Source: Methylobacterium sp. Leaf123 (GTDB lineage: Bacteria; Pseudomonadota; Alphaproteobacteria; Rhizobiales; Beijerinckiaceae). Taken from it: DNA of 64,000 bases. Shown one piece after another: positions 1 through 7,299 of this stretch. Made by a program: the position numbers and the translations under genes. The notes beneath the pieces are model-generated. The model did no database searches and was not told the DNA's origin. It worked only from the letters and a program-made list of their open reading frames with translations. The DNA lies in assembly GCF_001423405.1 (NCBI RefSeq), contig NZ_LMNS01000036.1, positions 186,001 through 250,000 of the forward strand. Direction: 5' to 3'. Position 1 is the first letter of the stretch. Each line of letters begins with the position of its first letter.

Positions 1-657
1 GCCGGCCCGCCACCCGGTCCCGAGATCGGCGTGATCCTCGAGCGCCTCCAGGGGGACCGGCGCGTGGTCCTGGCCTACCTCGCCCACGACAATCCCGACC
101 TCGCCCTGACCGCCCTCGACCGCTGGCGCGCGACGCTGCGGGCGGAGGGCGCGCGGCTCGCCGCGGCCCGGCAAGGGCGCTCCGACCCGGGCCCCGTTCT
201 CGAGGCACTGGATGCGTCCCTGGCCGAGGCGGCGCAGGCCGTCGAGCGCGCGGATCTTGCGCGGGCCCGCGCGCTCGTCGAGGCGGCGACCGCTCCCCTC
301 GATGCGTGGCGGCGCGCGGAGGGCCTGCGCCTCTTCTCCGATTGCATCGCGGATCTCTCCGGGCGCTACGACGCCCTGGACCGGTATCGTCAGGCCGGTC
401 CGGATCTCGGCGACGTGCAGGTCCGCGCCGGGGTCGGGACCGCCGCCGCCGAGGTGGCCACAGCCATCGGACTTTGCGACGGGCAGGCCGGCGCGCGCAT
501 CCGGTCCGACCCGGAATTCCGGCGGCTGGCGGACGGGATGTCGGATAGCCTTGCCAAGATCCCGGCGGCGCTCGAGGCCCGCGACCCGGCGCGTCTGCAC
601 CGCCTGCTGATCGAGCTGCGGGCCTTCGAGCGGCTCCTGGCGTTCCGTTACGGGTGA
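1..657 (+). CDS. Hypothetical protein, 3' part of a gene entering from the left edge
   Basis: The frame is open from the first base of the window to the TGA at 655-657, so the gene probably begins upstream; a GTG at 31 is the only internal candidate start near the edge. The visible 218 residues are rich in Ala, Arg, Leu and Asp and look almost entirely helical, with no transmembrane segment. I do not recognise a family. Two cysteines (in the contexts SDCIAD and LCDGQ) are far apart and form no CxxC motif. It converges on ccdA with a 17-base gap. Its position beside the sulfur module may be chance. The reading frame is well supported by codon pattern; the function is unknown. Confidence 0.55.
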   Translation, partial: AGPPPGPEIGVILERLQGDRRVVLAYLAHDNPDLALTALDRWRATLRAEGARLAAARQGRSDPGPVLEALDASLAEAAQAVERADLARARALVEAATAPLDAWRRAEGLRLFSDCIADLSGRYDALDRYRQAGPDLGDVQVRAGVGTAAAEVATAIGLCDGQAGARIRSDPEFRRLADGMSDSLAKIPAALEARDPARLHRLLIELRAFERLLAFRYG

Positions 658-674
658 GCCTGCGCGTCGGACGC

Positions 675-1409
675 TCAGCCGACGCGCCCGAGGACGGGCA
701 CCGCATCCGTCAGCCACGCGCCGACCAGCGGCATCCAGCCGCCGAAGATGACGAGCCCGGTCGCCACGAGGGCGAAACCCATCGCCGCCTCGACGGTGCG
801 CAGGTGGCGCCGGAACCGGCCGGCCAGCCTCAGGAAGGGGCCGGTGAAGAAGGCCGCGGCGAGGAAGGGCAACCCGATCCCGGCGGCATAGGCCGCGAGC
901 AGCCACGCGCCGCGGGCGACCTCGTCCTCACCCCCGGCGAGCAGCAGGATGGAGGCCAGGACCGGCCCGACGCAGGGCGTCCATCCGAACGCGAAGGCGA
1001 GCCCGACGAGGAAAGCCCCGACGACGCCCTCCGGACGGGCCTCGACCTGAAAACGCACGTCCCGCAGGAGCGGCATCCAGCGAAACACGCCGATCATGTG
1101 AAGCCCGAGCCCGACGATCACGATGCCGGCGATTCGGGACAGGATGCCGACATGGTCCGCCAGGAACTGGCCGGCCGCGGAGGCGCTCGCGCCGAGCGCC
1201 ACGAAGATCGCCGAGAAGCCGAGCACGAAGGCCAGGGCGCGCAGGACGGCCCGACGGGCGAGGCTGCGGTCCGGCCGCTCGACCAGCTCCTGCAACGAGG
1301 CGCCGGCCAGGAAGCAGAGATAGGGCGGCACGAGCGGCAGGATGCAGGGCGAAAGGAACGAGAGCAGCCCTGCCCCGAAGGCGGTCAGGATCCCGATATC
1401 GGCCGTCAC
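675..1409 (-). CDS. ccdA: CcdA/DsbD-type cytochrome c biogenesis membrane protein (SoxV-like)
   Basis: This 244-residue polytopic inner-membrane protein belongs to the CcdA family, which passes electrons from cytoplasmic thioredoxin to periplasmic thiol proteins. The family hallmark SFLSPCILPLVPPYL lies near residues 17-31, and a second conserved Cys-Pro element, FGWTPCVGPVL, is in the middle; these carry the redox-active cysteines. About six hydrophobic helices are visible. The start is a GTG at 1409, preceded by an AGGGGG ribosome binding site. It is divergent from the SoxS-like thioredoxin gene across a short AT-rich operator region. The arrangement CcdA, periplasmic thioredoxin, ArsR repressor recalls soxV-soxS-soxR, so I infer it powers sulfur-related thiol reduction rather than general cytochrome c maturation. 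Confidence 0.88.
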   Translation of the reverse strand: MTADIGILTAFGAGLLSFLSPCILPLVPPYLCFLAGASLQELVERPDRSLARRAVLRALAFVLGFSAIFVALGASASAAGQFLADHVGILSRIAGIVIVGLGLHMIGVFRWMPLLRDVRFQVEARPEGVVGAFLVGLAFAFGWTPCVGPVLASILLLAGGEDEVARGAWLLAAYAAGIGLPFLAAAFFTGPFLRLAGRFRRHLRTVEAAMGFALVATGLVIFGGWMPLVGAWLTDAVPVLGRVG

Positions 1410-1419
1410 GGTGCCCCCT

Positions 1420-1431
1420 CGAATATATTCG
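1420..1431. promoter_or_regulatory. AT-rich palindrome in the ccdA / thioredoxin divergent promoter
   Basis: CGAATATATTCG is a perfect 12-bp palindrome lying 11 bp upstream of the ccdA start and about 45 bp upstream of the thioredoxin start, in an AT-rich island of an otherwise GC-rich region. ArsR-family persulfide repressors (BigR, SqrR) bind AT-rich palindromes that overlap promoters, and an ArsR gene of that type is encoded 470 bp away. Operator function is inferred, not shown. Confidence 0.5.
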
Positions 1432-1476
1432 ATTTTTCCTATATCATGCGCGTGGATGATGCGGTTGGGAAGGCCG

Positions 1477-1842
1477 ATGCACGCAACGCGGCGGTCGATG
1501 ATGGCGTGGGCGGGCGGGCTCGCCCTGCTGCCCGCGACGGCGGAGGCTGCCGAGATGCTGTTGTTCGAGCGGCCGGGTTGCCCCTGGTGCCGGGCATGGG
1601 ACGCGGCGATCGGCCCGATCTATCCGCGATCGGAGGTGGGACGGCGGGCGCCGCTGCGGCGCATTGACCTCGCTGCCGACCTGCCGCCGGGACTCACGCT
1701 CAAGCGCCCGATCCGCTACACACCGACCTTCGTTCTCGTCGAGGACGGGCACGAGGTCGGCCGAATCGAGGGATATCCGGGCGAGGATTTCTTCTGGGGA
1801 CGTGCCGAGCGGCTGCTCGGCCTGTCGCCCGCCGCGCCCTGA
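1477..1842 (+). CDS. Periplasmic thioredoxin-fold protein, SoxS-like
   Basis: The protein has an N-terminal signal-like stretch (MMAWAGGLALLPATAEA) followed directly by a thioredoxin-type active site, RPGCPWCRAWD, and the cis-proline segment IRYTPTFVLV. It is about 121 residues from the chosen ATG at 1477, which has a GGGAAGG just upstream; in-frame ATGs at 1456 and 1459 are alternatives. SoxS proteins of sulfur oxidisers are periplasmic thioredoxins of this size that keep Sox proteins reduced, using electrons from a CcdA-like SoxV. Here the CcdA gene is divergent and an ArsR gene follows after 55 bases on the same strand. No soxXYZAB genes are visible, so the target could instead be a persulfidated periplasmic protein. 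Confidence 0.78.
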   Translation: MHATRRSMMAWAGGLALLPATAEAAEMLLFERPGCPWCRAWDAAIGPIYPRSEVGRRAPLRRIDLAADLPPGLTLKRPIRYTPTFVLVEDGHEVGRIEGYPGEDFFWGRAERLLGLSPAAP

Positions 1843-1897
1843 AATGGACCGGACGGCACGAATCCTGCCCGCGAACGATCAGCAAGAGGATGGAACG

Positions 1898-2254
1898 ATG
1901 CCGCTGCAGCAGGCGGAGACGGCGACGAACGGTCTGGCTGCGGGATCCCCCGAGCTGGATCTGCTGCTCGCCAACGCCCGCGACGCGAGCGAACTCCTGA
2001 AGGCGCTGGCCCACGAGGCGCGGCTCGTGATCCTCTGCCTTCTGGTTGAGGGCGAGCGGTCCGTCTCGGAACTCGAACAATTGCTCAATCTGCGCCAGCC
2101 AGCGGTGTCGCAGCAGCTCGCCCGCCTGCGCGCCGACGACCTCGTCGAGGCGCGCCGGGACGGCAAGAATATCTACTACACCCTCGCGCGCCCCGAGGTC
2201 CGCGAGATCATCGCGGCCCTGCATCGCGCATTCTGCGAGACGCGCCCGCGCTGA
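1898..2254 (+). CDS. ArsR-family repressor with BigR/SqrR-type dithiol pair
   Basis: This 118-residue winged-helix regulator has the helix-turn-helix element LNLRQPAVSQQLARLRADDL and wing DGKNIYYTLA. Cys47 (in VILCLLV) and Cys113 (in HRAFCET) are 66 residues apart. That is the spacing I recall for the persulfide-sensing cysteines of SqrR (41/107) and BigR (42/108), which form a tetrasulfide or disulfide and release DNA. No metal-binding ELCVCDL motif is present, so metal sensing is unlikely. The ATG at 1898 has an AGAGGA site seven bases upstream; an in-frame ATG at 1844 lacks one. The gene follows the SoxS-like gene and converges with the YeeE gene. It probably represses the surrounding sulfide-oxidation genes. 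Confidence 0.87.
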   Translation: MPLQQAETATNGLAAGSPELDLLLANARDASELLKALAHEARLVILCLLVEGERSVSELEQLLNLRQPAVSQQLARLRADDLVEARRDGKNIYYTLARPEVREIIAALHRAFCETRPR

Positions 2255-2286
2255 GTCCCGCGGGCACCGCGCCCGTTCGCTGGTGG

Positions 2287-3345
2287 TCAGGCGTGGCGGT
2301 CGATGAGGCAGTACAGGCCGGCCCGCGCACCGACGAGGATCGCAGCGAGGGCGAGGATCGAGCCGACCGAGAGGGTCGAGAGGCCGCTCAAGCCCTGGCC
2401 GATGGTGCATCCCAGGGCGGTCACGCCGCCGGTCCCCATCAGGAACGCCCCGAAGACGTGCCGCCGGACCTCGCGCGCGTCGTCGGGTGCCTCCCAATGG
2501 AACTCGCCGGCGCTGCGCGCGGCGGCGAAGGCGCCCAGAAGCACCCCGAGGACGGAGCCGACGCCGAAATCGACCGTCATCCCGCTGGCGAGCATGGCGT
2601 AGAGCAGCGTGTCCCCGACGGGGCGGGCGAAGCTGAAGGAGCCGACCGCCCGCGTCTCGAATTCGTCGTAACCGGCGACGCCGTTGGTCCACCATCCGGC
2701 GACGATCACGCCGCCGATGACGATCGCACCGTAGAGCAACCGACGGCGCTGCCGGAAATCGCGTCCGGCCAGAGCCAGGATGCCGAGGCCGGCCGCGGCG
2801 GCTGCCGCGATGCCCAGCGTGCCGTAGCGGCCCCGGTCGAGGCCGAGGAGGCTCCCGAGCCGCTGCGCCCCGGCCGCGCCGAGATCCACGCTCAGCGGTT
2901 CGAGCAAGGCCACCCGCGCGAGGCCGGTGAGGCCGCCGATGGCCATGGAGGCGGAGAGACCGAGCACGAGCAGGACGAGGAAGGCGCGCAGGTCGCCGCC
3001 GCCGAGGCGCAGAATCGCCCCGAAGCCGCACGTCCCCACAAGCGCCATCCCGAACCCGAACATCAGGCCGCCGACGATTGCGGCGCCCCATTCGAGGCGG
3101 GGCCCCGCATAGATCGACCGCGGCAGATCGAGGCCCGCGAAGGTCTCCAGCAGGTGCGTGCCCAGGATCGCGATCCCGGCGGCGAGCATCCAGGCGCGGG
3201 CCCGGCGCGTATCCCGCGCGTAGACCGCATCCTCGATGGCACCCAGCGTGCAGAAGCGCCCGTGGCGGGCAACGAGGCCCAGCAGCGCGCCCAGGACGAG
3301 GCCGAGCGCCGCCCGGAGCAGATGCGGGGGCAGGATGTCCAACAT
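2287..3345 (-). CDS. YeeE/YedE-family sulfur-compound transporter
   Basis: This 352-residue inner-membrane protein has about nine or ten hydrophobic helices and the family's cysteine-containing signatures: HGRFCTLGAIED near residue 32, VGTCGFGAILRLGGG near 105, and ALGCTIGQGLSG near the C terminus. In the thiosulfate transporter TsuA such conserved cysteines line the substrate path. Members move thiosulfate or related sulfur species and are typical of BigR-type operons. It lies downstream of the sulfide:quinone reductase gene on the same strand, separated by 172 bases containing two hairpins. BigR operons often have two adjacent half-length genes, whereas this is a single full-length one. The exact substrate cannot be read from sequence. 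Confidence 0.87.
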   Translation of the reverse strand: MLDILPPHLLRAALGLVLGALLGLVARHGRFCTLGAIEDAVYARDTRRARAWMLAAGIAILGTHLLETFAGLDLPRSIYAGPRLEWGAAIVGGLMFGFGMALVGTCGFGAILRLGGGDLRAFLVLLVLGLSASMAIGGLTGLARVALLEPLSVDLGAAGAQRLGSLLGLDRGRYGTLGIAAAAAAGLGILALAGRDFRQRRRLLYGAIVIGGVIVAGWWTNGVAGYDEFETRAVGSFSFARPVGDTLLYAMLASGMTVDFGVGSVLGVLLGAFAAARSAGEFHWEAPDDAREVRRHVFGAFLMGTGGVTALGCTIGQGLSGLSTLSVGSILALAAILVGARAGLYCLIDRHA

Positions 3346-3420
3346 CGGCCGAGGCTCGCGACGGAGGTTGCGATGGCACGGGTCGGGAGGGCGACAGCCT
3401 CCGCAAGCACGGTCCGCGTC

Positions 3421-3436
3421 CCTGTCTCAGGACAGG
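3421..3436 (-). other. Hairpin in the SQR-YeeE intergenic region
   Basis: CCTGTC-TCAG-GACAGG is a perfect 6-bp stem with a four-base loop, in the 172-base gap between the sulfide:quinone reductase gene and the transporter gene. It has no T-tract, so it is more likely an mRNA processing or stabilising element than an intrinsic terminator. Confidence 0.4.
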
Positions 3437-3451
3437 TAATCCCGGGAAACG

Positions 3452-3490
3452 CAAGGGACGGCCTTGGTTGACCCCTCAACCGATCCCTTG
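3452..3490 (-). other. Larger hairpin between SQR and YeeE genes
   Basis: The inner stem GGTTGA/TCAACC with a CCCC loop is extended by CAAGGGA/TCCCTTG across a small internal bulge. It lies 28 bases downstream of the sulfide:quinone reductase stop codon. Without a T-run it is not a clear terminator; partial attenuation between the two genes is possible. Confidence 0.45.
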
Positions 3491-3517
3491 GCGCTGCTCG
3501 CTTGGCGCTGCCCGCTC

Positions 3518-5182
3518 TCAAACCGCCAGTTTGGGCTTTGCCATCCACTCGCGCCCCTTGAGCATGCCGCGCCAGTAGATGGGCGGGAGCATGCGCTCCT
3601 TGAGCAGCCATGCGGCCCGGCTCGGCTTCGTGCCGTCGAGGAGCCAGGACGGGAAGCTGGGAAGCAGCTTGCCGCCATAGCCGAACTCGGCGAGCAGGAT
3701 CTTGCCGCGCTCGACGGTGAGCGGGCACGAGCCGTAGCCGTCATAGACGGCCTCCGGCCTCGAGATGAAGCCCATGTCGCGCAGCAGGTTGTGCGCCACC
3801 ACCGGCGCCTGCTTGCGCGCCGCGGCGGCGGTCTTGGCGTTCGGCGTGCTGCACGCGTCGCCCAGCCCGTAGATGTCGGCGAAGCGCGTGTGGCGCAGGC
3901 TTGCCGGGTCCACCTCGACCCAGCCGCCCGGATCCGCCAGCGGGGATTGCCTGATGAAATCGGGGGCCTGCTGGGGCGGGACGACATGGATCATGTCGAA
4001 GGCGGTCTCGACCGTCGATGGGGTGCCGTCCTCGGCCGTAGAGGTGAACCAAGCGCGCTTGGCCGAACCGTCGATGCGCGTGAGGTTGTGACGGAAGTGC
4101 AGCTTCGCGTCGTAGCGCCGGACATACTCCATCAGGGGCGGCACGTATTCCTTCACGCCGAACAGGCCGGGGGTCGCCGTGAAGAGGTCGATCCCGATAT
4201 CCTTCAGGCGGCCCGCGCGCCGCCAATGGTCGGCGGAGAGATACATCGCCTTCTGCGGCGCGCCCGCGCATTTGATCGGCATGGGCGGCTGGGTGAACAC
4301 GGCGCGTCCTGCGCCGAGACCCTGGACCAGCTCCCAGGTATAGGGCGCGAGGTCGAAGCGGTAGTTCGAGGTCACCCCGTTCCGGCCGAGCGTTTCCTCC
4401 AGCCCCTCGATGCCGGCCCAGTTGAGCGTGAGTCCGGGGGCGACGACGAGGCGGTCGTAGCCGATGGTCCGGCCGCCCTCCAGCACCACGGCCTTCCTCT
4501 GGGGCTCGAAGGCGACGACGCCGGCCTTGATCCAGGTCACGCCGTCCGGAATCAGCGAGGCCATGGACCGGGCGGTCACCCCCTGGTCGAACACGCCGGC
4601 GCCGACCATCGTCCAGCCGGGCTGGTAGTAGTGGACGTCGGCCGGGTCGATCACGGCGACTTCCAGATCGGGCTTGCGCGCCTTCAGGCTTGAAGCCGCC
4701 GCGATGCCGGCCGCGCCCCCGCCGACGATGACGACCGTGAAGCGTCTCTCGGCCGCCGCGCCGCTGCGACCCGCCATCCGGGGGCCGGCGCCTTCCAGGT
4801 CGTAGCCCGCGGCCTTCGTGGCAGCCAGGATCTCCGCCTCGGCCTGGCCGCGCCGCGCCTCGGCGTGCGACCACAGCGTCGCCGAGCGCGTGCCGGTGCG
4901 GCAATAGGCGAGCACCGGCTTCGGCAGGGCCTCCGTCGCCGCCTCGAAGGCCGCGACATCCGCATCGGTGATGTGACCCGACGTGACCGGCAGGTAGCGG
5001 GCGACGAGGCCGGCCTGCTCGGCCCGCTGCTCGATCTCGCGAAAACTCGGCTGGTCGGGGCTCTCCGCGTCGGGGCGGTTGCAGAGGATCGACCGGAATC
5101 CGGCGGATGCGATCGCCGGGATGTCGTCAGGCCGGATCTGGGGCGCGACGGACAAGTCGCTCGTGATGGAATGGGCGTCCAT
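3518..5182 (-). CDS. sqr: DUF442 phosphatase-like domain fused to type II sulfide:quinone oxidoreductase
   Basis: This is a 554-residue two-domain protein. Residues 1-105 form a DUF442/TIGR01244 domain of protein-tyrosine-phosphatase/rhodanese fold, with the P-loop CRTGTRS at 94-100. Residues 149-554 form a flavoprotein with the FAD motif VVIVGGGAAGIAAAS, a central cysteine in PIKCAGAPQKAM and a second in GLGDACSTPNAKT, as in type II (eukaryote-like) sulfide:quinone reductases. These oxidise sulfide to persulfide and reduce quinone at the membrane. I place the start at ATG 5182; the upstream in-frame ATG at 5212 lies inside a likely operator and lacks a ribosome site. It is divergent from the peroxiredoxin-dioxygenase operon. 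The DUF442 domain may handle the persulfide product. Confidence 0.9.
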   Translation of the reverse strand: MDAHSITSDLSVAPQIRPDDIPAIASAGFRSILCNRPDAESPDQPSFREIEQRAEQAGLVARYLPVTSGHITDADVAAFEAATEALPKPVLAYCRTGTRSATLWSHAEARRGQAEAEILAATKAAGYDLEGAGPRMAGRSGAAAERRFTVVIVGGGAAGIAAASSLKARKPDLEVAVIDPADVHYYQPGWTMVGAGVFDQGVTARSMASLIPDGVTWIKAGVVAFEPQRKAVVLEGGRTIGYDRLVVAPGLTLNWAGIEGLEETLGRNGVTSNYRFDLAPYTWELVQGLGAGRAVFTQPPMPIKCAGAPQKAMYLSADHWRRAGRLKDIGIDLFTATPGLFGVKEYVPPLMEYVRRYDAKLHFRHNLTRIDGSAKRAWFTSTAEDGTPSTVETAFDMIHVVPPQQAPDFIRQSPLADPGGWVEVDPASLRHTRFADIYGLGDACSTPNAKTAAAARKQAPVVAHNLLRDMGFISRPEAVYDGYGSCPLTVERGKILLAEFGYGGKLLPSFPSWLLDGTKPSRAAWLLKERMLPPIYWRGMLKGREWMAKPKLAV

Positions 5183-5198
5183 GGGTGGTCCCGTCGAT

Positions 5199-5214
5199 AT
5201 ATGTAATTGCATAT
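5199..5214. promoter_or_regulatory. Putative ArsR operator, SQR side
   Basis: The sequence reads ATATG-N6-CATAT (spacer TAATTG), an imperfect 16-bp palindrome 16 bp upstream of the sulfide:quinone reductase start. A second element with the same arms and spacer length occurs at 5308-5323. Both arms are AT-rich in a GC-rich genome. Binding by the BigR/SqrR-like regulator encoded at 1898 is inferred from the matching pair and the known AT-rich operators of this family. Confidence 0.55.
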
Positions 5215-5307
5215 TGATCTTGATCGACTAAAGCATATCCAATATTGACAGCGGTGCAAAGCAGGGAGTAGCTGGCTCTGTGCCGGCGAAAAGCCAGGAA
5301 CAACGAT

Positions 5308-5323
5308 ATATGAATTCGCATAT
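5308..5323. promoter_or_regulatory. Putative ArsR operator, peroxiredoxin side
   Basis: ATATG-N6-CATAT (spacer AATTCG) overlaps the peroxiredoxin start codon at 5310. It mirrors the element at 5199-5214 across a 93-bp divergent promoter region, which also contains CATATCCAATATTGAC near 5233. Repressor bound here would block transcription or initiation of the peroxiredoxin-dioxygenase operon. This is inference from symmetry and position. Confidence 0.55.
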
Positions 5324-5975
5324 TGAAACATTCGACGCGGCGGCCGGCCAGCCGGTTTGCCCCCCGGTGATGGGCGATCCGGCTCCGGGCTTCCGGGCTC
5401 GCACGACGATGGGCGAGCGCACGCTCGAGGATTACCGCGGTCGCTGGCTGGTCCTGTTCTCCCATCCGGCGGATTTCACGCCGGTCTGCACGAGCGAGTT
5501 CCTCGCCTTCTCGCGTGCCTATCCCCGGTTCCAGGCGCTGGATTGCGACCTGCTCGGCCTCTCGGTCGACAGCCTGTCGTCGCACCTCGCCTGGGCGCAC
5601 AACATCGAGGAGCGCTTCGGCGTCCGCGTTCCGTTCCCGATGCTGGAGGATCCCTCCATGGCCGTCGCGCGCGCCTACGGCATGCTGCCGCCGGGCGCCG
5701 TGTCGAGCGCGACCGTGCGGACGACCTTCGTCATCGATCCGGACGGGATCATCCGGGCCTCCTCCACCTACCCGATGACGGTCGGGCGCAGCGTCGAGGA
5801 GATCCTGCGCCTCGTGGCCGCGCTGCAGGTCACCGACGAGGCGGATGTCGTCACGCCGGAGGCCTGGCGGCCGGGCGACCCGATCCTCGCCGCGCCGCCG
5901 CTGACGTTCCACGGAGCCGCCGCCCGCCCGGAGGGCGAGGCCGGCGACTGGTACTTTCGAACGGGGACCTTGTGA
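5310..5975 (+). CDS. 1-Cys (Prx6-type) peroxiredoxin
   Basis: This 221-residue cytosolic peroxiredoxin has the active-site block SHPADFTPVCTSEFLAF, with peroxidatic Cys60, and the C-terminal extension typical of Prx6/AhpC2-like enzymes. It reduces peroxides and, plausibly, persulfide or polysulfide by-products of sulfide oxidation. The ATG at 5310 has CAGGAA upstream at good spacing; a GTG at 5280 in the same frame has no ribosome site. It heads an operon with the persulfide dioxygenase (2-base gap), a second ArsR and a TauE exporter, which points to a role in reactive-sulfur defence rather than general peroxide stress. An AT-rich operator-like element covers the start codon. Confidence 0.9.
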   Translation: MNSHIETFDAAAGQPVCPPVMGDPAPGFRARTTMGERTLEDYRGRWLVLFSHPADFTPVCTSEFLAFSRAYPRFQALDCDLLGLSVDSLSSHLAWAHNIEERFGVRVPFPMLEDPSMAVARAYGMLPPGAVSSATVRTTFVIDPDGIIRASSTYPMTVGRSVEEILRLVAALQVTDEADVVTPEAWRPGDPILAAPPLTFHGAAARPEGEAGDWYFRTGTL

Positions 5976-5977
5976 CC

Positions 5978-6871
5978 ATGACGGAGACGGACGACCCGCA
6001 CCCCCTCGTCCGGGGGTTCTACGAGCGGCGAACGGGCAGTATCCAATACGTGGTCGCGTGCCCGCGGACGAAGCGCTGCGCCATCGTCGATCCCGTGCTC
6101 GATTTCGACGAGAAGTCGGGGGCGACCGCGACGCGCTGCGCCGATGAGATCCTGGACTACGTGCGCGCGGCGGGGCTCTCGGTCGAATGGATCCTCGATA
6201 CGCACCCCCATGCCGACCACTTCTCTGCCGCTCACTACCTGAAGGAGCGCACGGGGGCCCCCACCGCCATCGGCGAGCGGGTCGTCGAGGTTCAGAGGCT
6301 CTGGAACGCCGTCTACGGCTTCACGGACCGGCCGACCGAAGGCTCGCACTGGGACCGGACCTTCGCGGAGGGCGACGTCTTCTCGGTCGGTGAGGTGCCG
6401 GCCCGCGTCCTGTTCTCGCCCGGCCACACGCTGGCCTCCGTCACCTACGTGATCGGCGACGCCGCCTTCGTGCACGACACCCTGTTCATGCCGGATTCGG
6501 GCACCGCGCGGGCCGACTTCCCCGGCGGTAGCGCCGTCGCGCTCTGGCGCTCGATCCAGGCCATCCTCGCCCTGCCGGACTCAACGCGCATCTTCACCGG
6601 CCACGATTACCAGCCGGGCGGCCGCGAAGCGCGCTGGGAAAGCACCGTCGCTGAGCAGAAGGCGGCCAACACCCACATGGTCGCGGCGCGCACCGAGGCG
6701 GAGTTCGTGCGCATCCGCGAGGCGCGCGACGCCACCCTGCCGATGCCCAAGCTCATCCTGCACGCCTTGCAGGTCAACATCCGGGGCGGCCGGCTGCCGG
6801 AGCCCGAGGCGAATGGCCGGCGCTATCTCAAGTTCCCGCTCAACGCCCTGGAAGGGGCGGTGTGGGAATGA
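5978..6871 (+). CDS. blh: ETHE1/Blh-type persulfide dioxygenase (metallo-beta-lactamase fold)
   Basis: This 297-residue protein carries the metallo-beta-lactamase motif THPHADHF (His76, His78, Asp80, His81), the later FSPGHT histidine, the DTLFMPDSGTARADF segment and FTGHDY, as in ETHE1-like persulfide dioxygenases and the C-terminal half of BigR-operon Blh. These mononuclear iron enzymes oxidise glutathione persulfide to sulfite. The gene starts two bases after the peroxiredoxin stop and its TGA overlaps the ATG of the next ArsR gene. In Xylella and Agrobacterium Blh the same domain is fused to DUF442; here DUF442 is fused to the sulfide:quinone reductase instead. Sulfite so produced could leave by the TauE-type protein encoded two genes downstream. 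Confidence 0.9.
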   Translation: MTETDDPHPLVRGFYERRTGSIQYVVACPRTKRCAIVDPVLDFDEKSGATATRCADEILDYVRAAGLSVEWILDTHPHADHFSAAHYLKERTGAPTAIGERVVEVQRLWNAVYGFTDRPTEGSHWDRTFAEGDVFSVGEVPARVLFSPGHTLASVTYVIGDAAFVHDTLFMPDSGTARADFPGGSAVALWRSIQAILALPDSTRIFTGHDYQPGGREARWESTVAEQKAANTHMVAARTEAEFVRIREARDATLPMPKLILHALQVNIRGGRLPEPEANGRRYLKFPLNALEGAVWE

Positions 6872-7299
6872 ACCCGACGGAATCGCTTCCCGAGGACAGG
6901 GCGCGGGAGGTGTCCGACCTCCTGAAGGTGTTCGCCCATCCGGGGCGGTTGCGCCTCCTCAGCCGCTTGTCCGAAGGCGAGTGCTCCGTCGCCGAGATGG
7001 AGCGCGAACTCGGCATCCGCCAGCCGAGCCTCTCCCAGCATCTGGGCGAGTTGCGCGAGGCCGAGCTGGTCTCGACCCGCCGCGAGCACAAGACGGTGTT
7101 CTACACGCTGACGGCGCCCCGTGCGCTCGAACTCGTCGAGATCCTGCACGCGATGTTCGGCTCGGACGAGCCGCAGAGCCGTCCGCTTCGCAGGAAGGCG
7201 AGCGGACGCAACCGGAATGGCGGGGCGGCCCTGTTCGCCCAGGCCGGCGCTGCGGCGACCGGCCGGAGCCCGGATCTCCCGGAGCCCACCACGCGATGA
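6868..7299 (+). CDS. Second ArsR-family regulator, lacking the persulfide-sensing cysteines
   Basis: This winged-helix protein of about 143 residues has the recognition helix IRQPSLSQHLGELREAEL and wing REHKTVFYTLT. At the positions of the two sensing cysteines of the first ArsR it has Ser (LLSRLSEG) and Gly (LHAMFGSD). Its only cysteine is in GECSVAEM, so a BigR-style dithiol switch is not possible within one subunit. The C-terminal 40 residues are basic and low in complexity. The ATG at 6868 overlaps the stop of the dioxygenase gene (ATGA), and its own stop overlaps the TauE start, so all are translationally coupled. It may respond to another ligand or modulate the first repressor. Confidence 0.82.
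   Translation: MNPTESLPEDRAREVSDLLKVFAHPGRLRLLSRLSEGECSVAEMERELGIRQPSLSQHLGELREAELVSTRREHKTVFYTLTAPRALELVEILHAMFGSDEPQSRPLRRKASGRNRNGGAALFAQAGAAATGRSPDLPEPTTR

Noticed and set aside
2293..3471. 392-codon plus-strand frame across the YeeE gene
   Set aside because: It is antisense to a membrane protein with recognised signatures, has no hydrophobic or catalytic motifs, and its Glu/Gln/His-rich content is artefactual.
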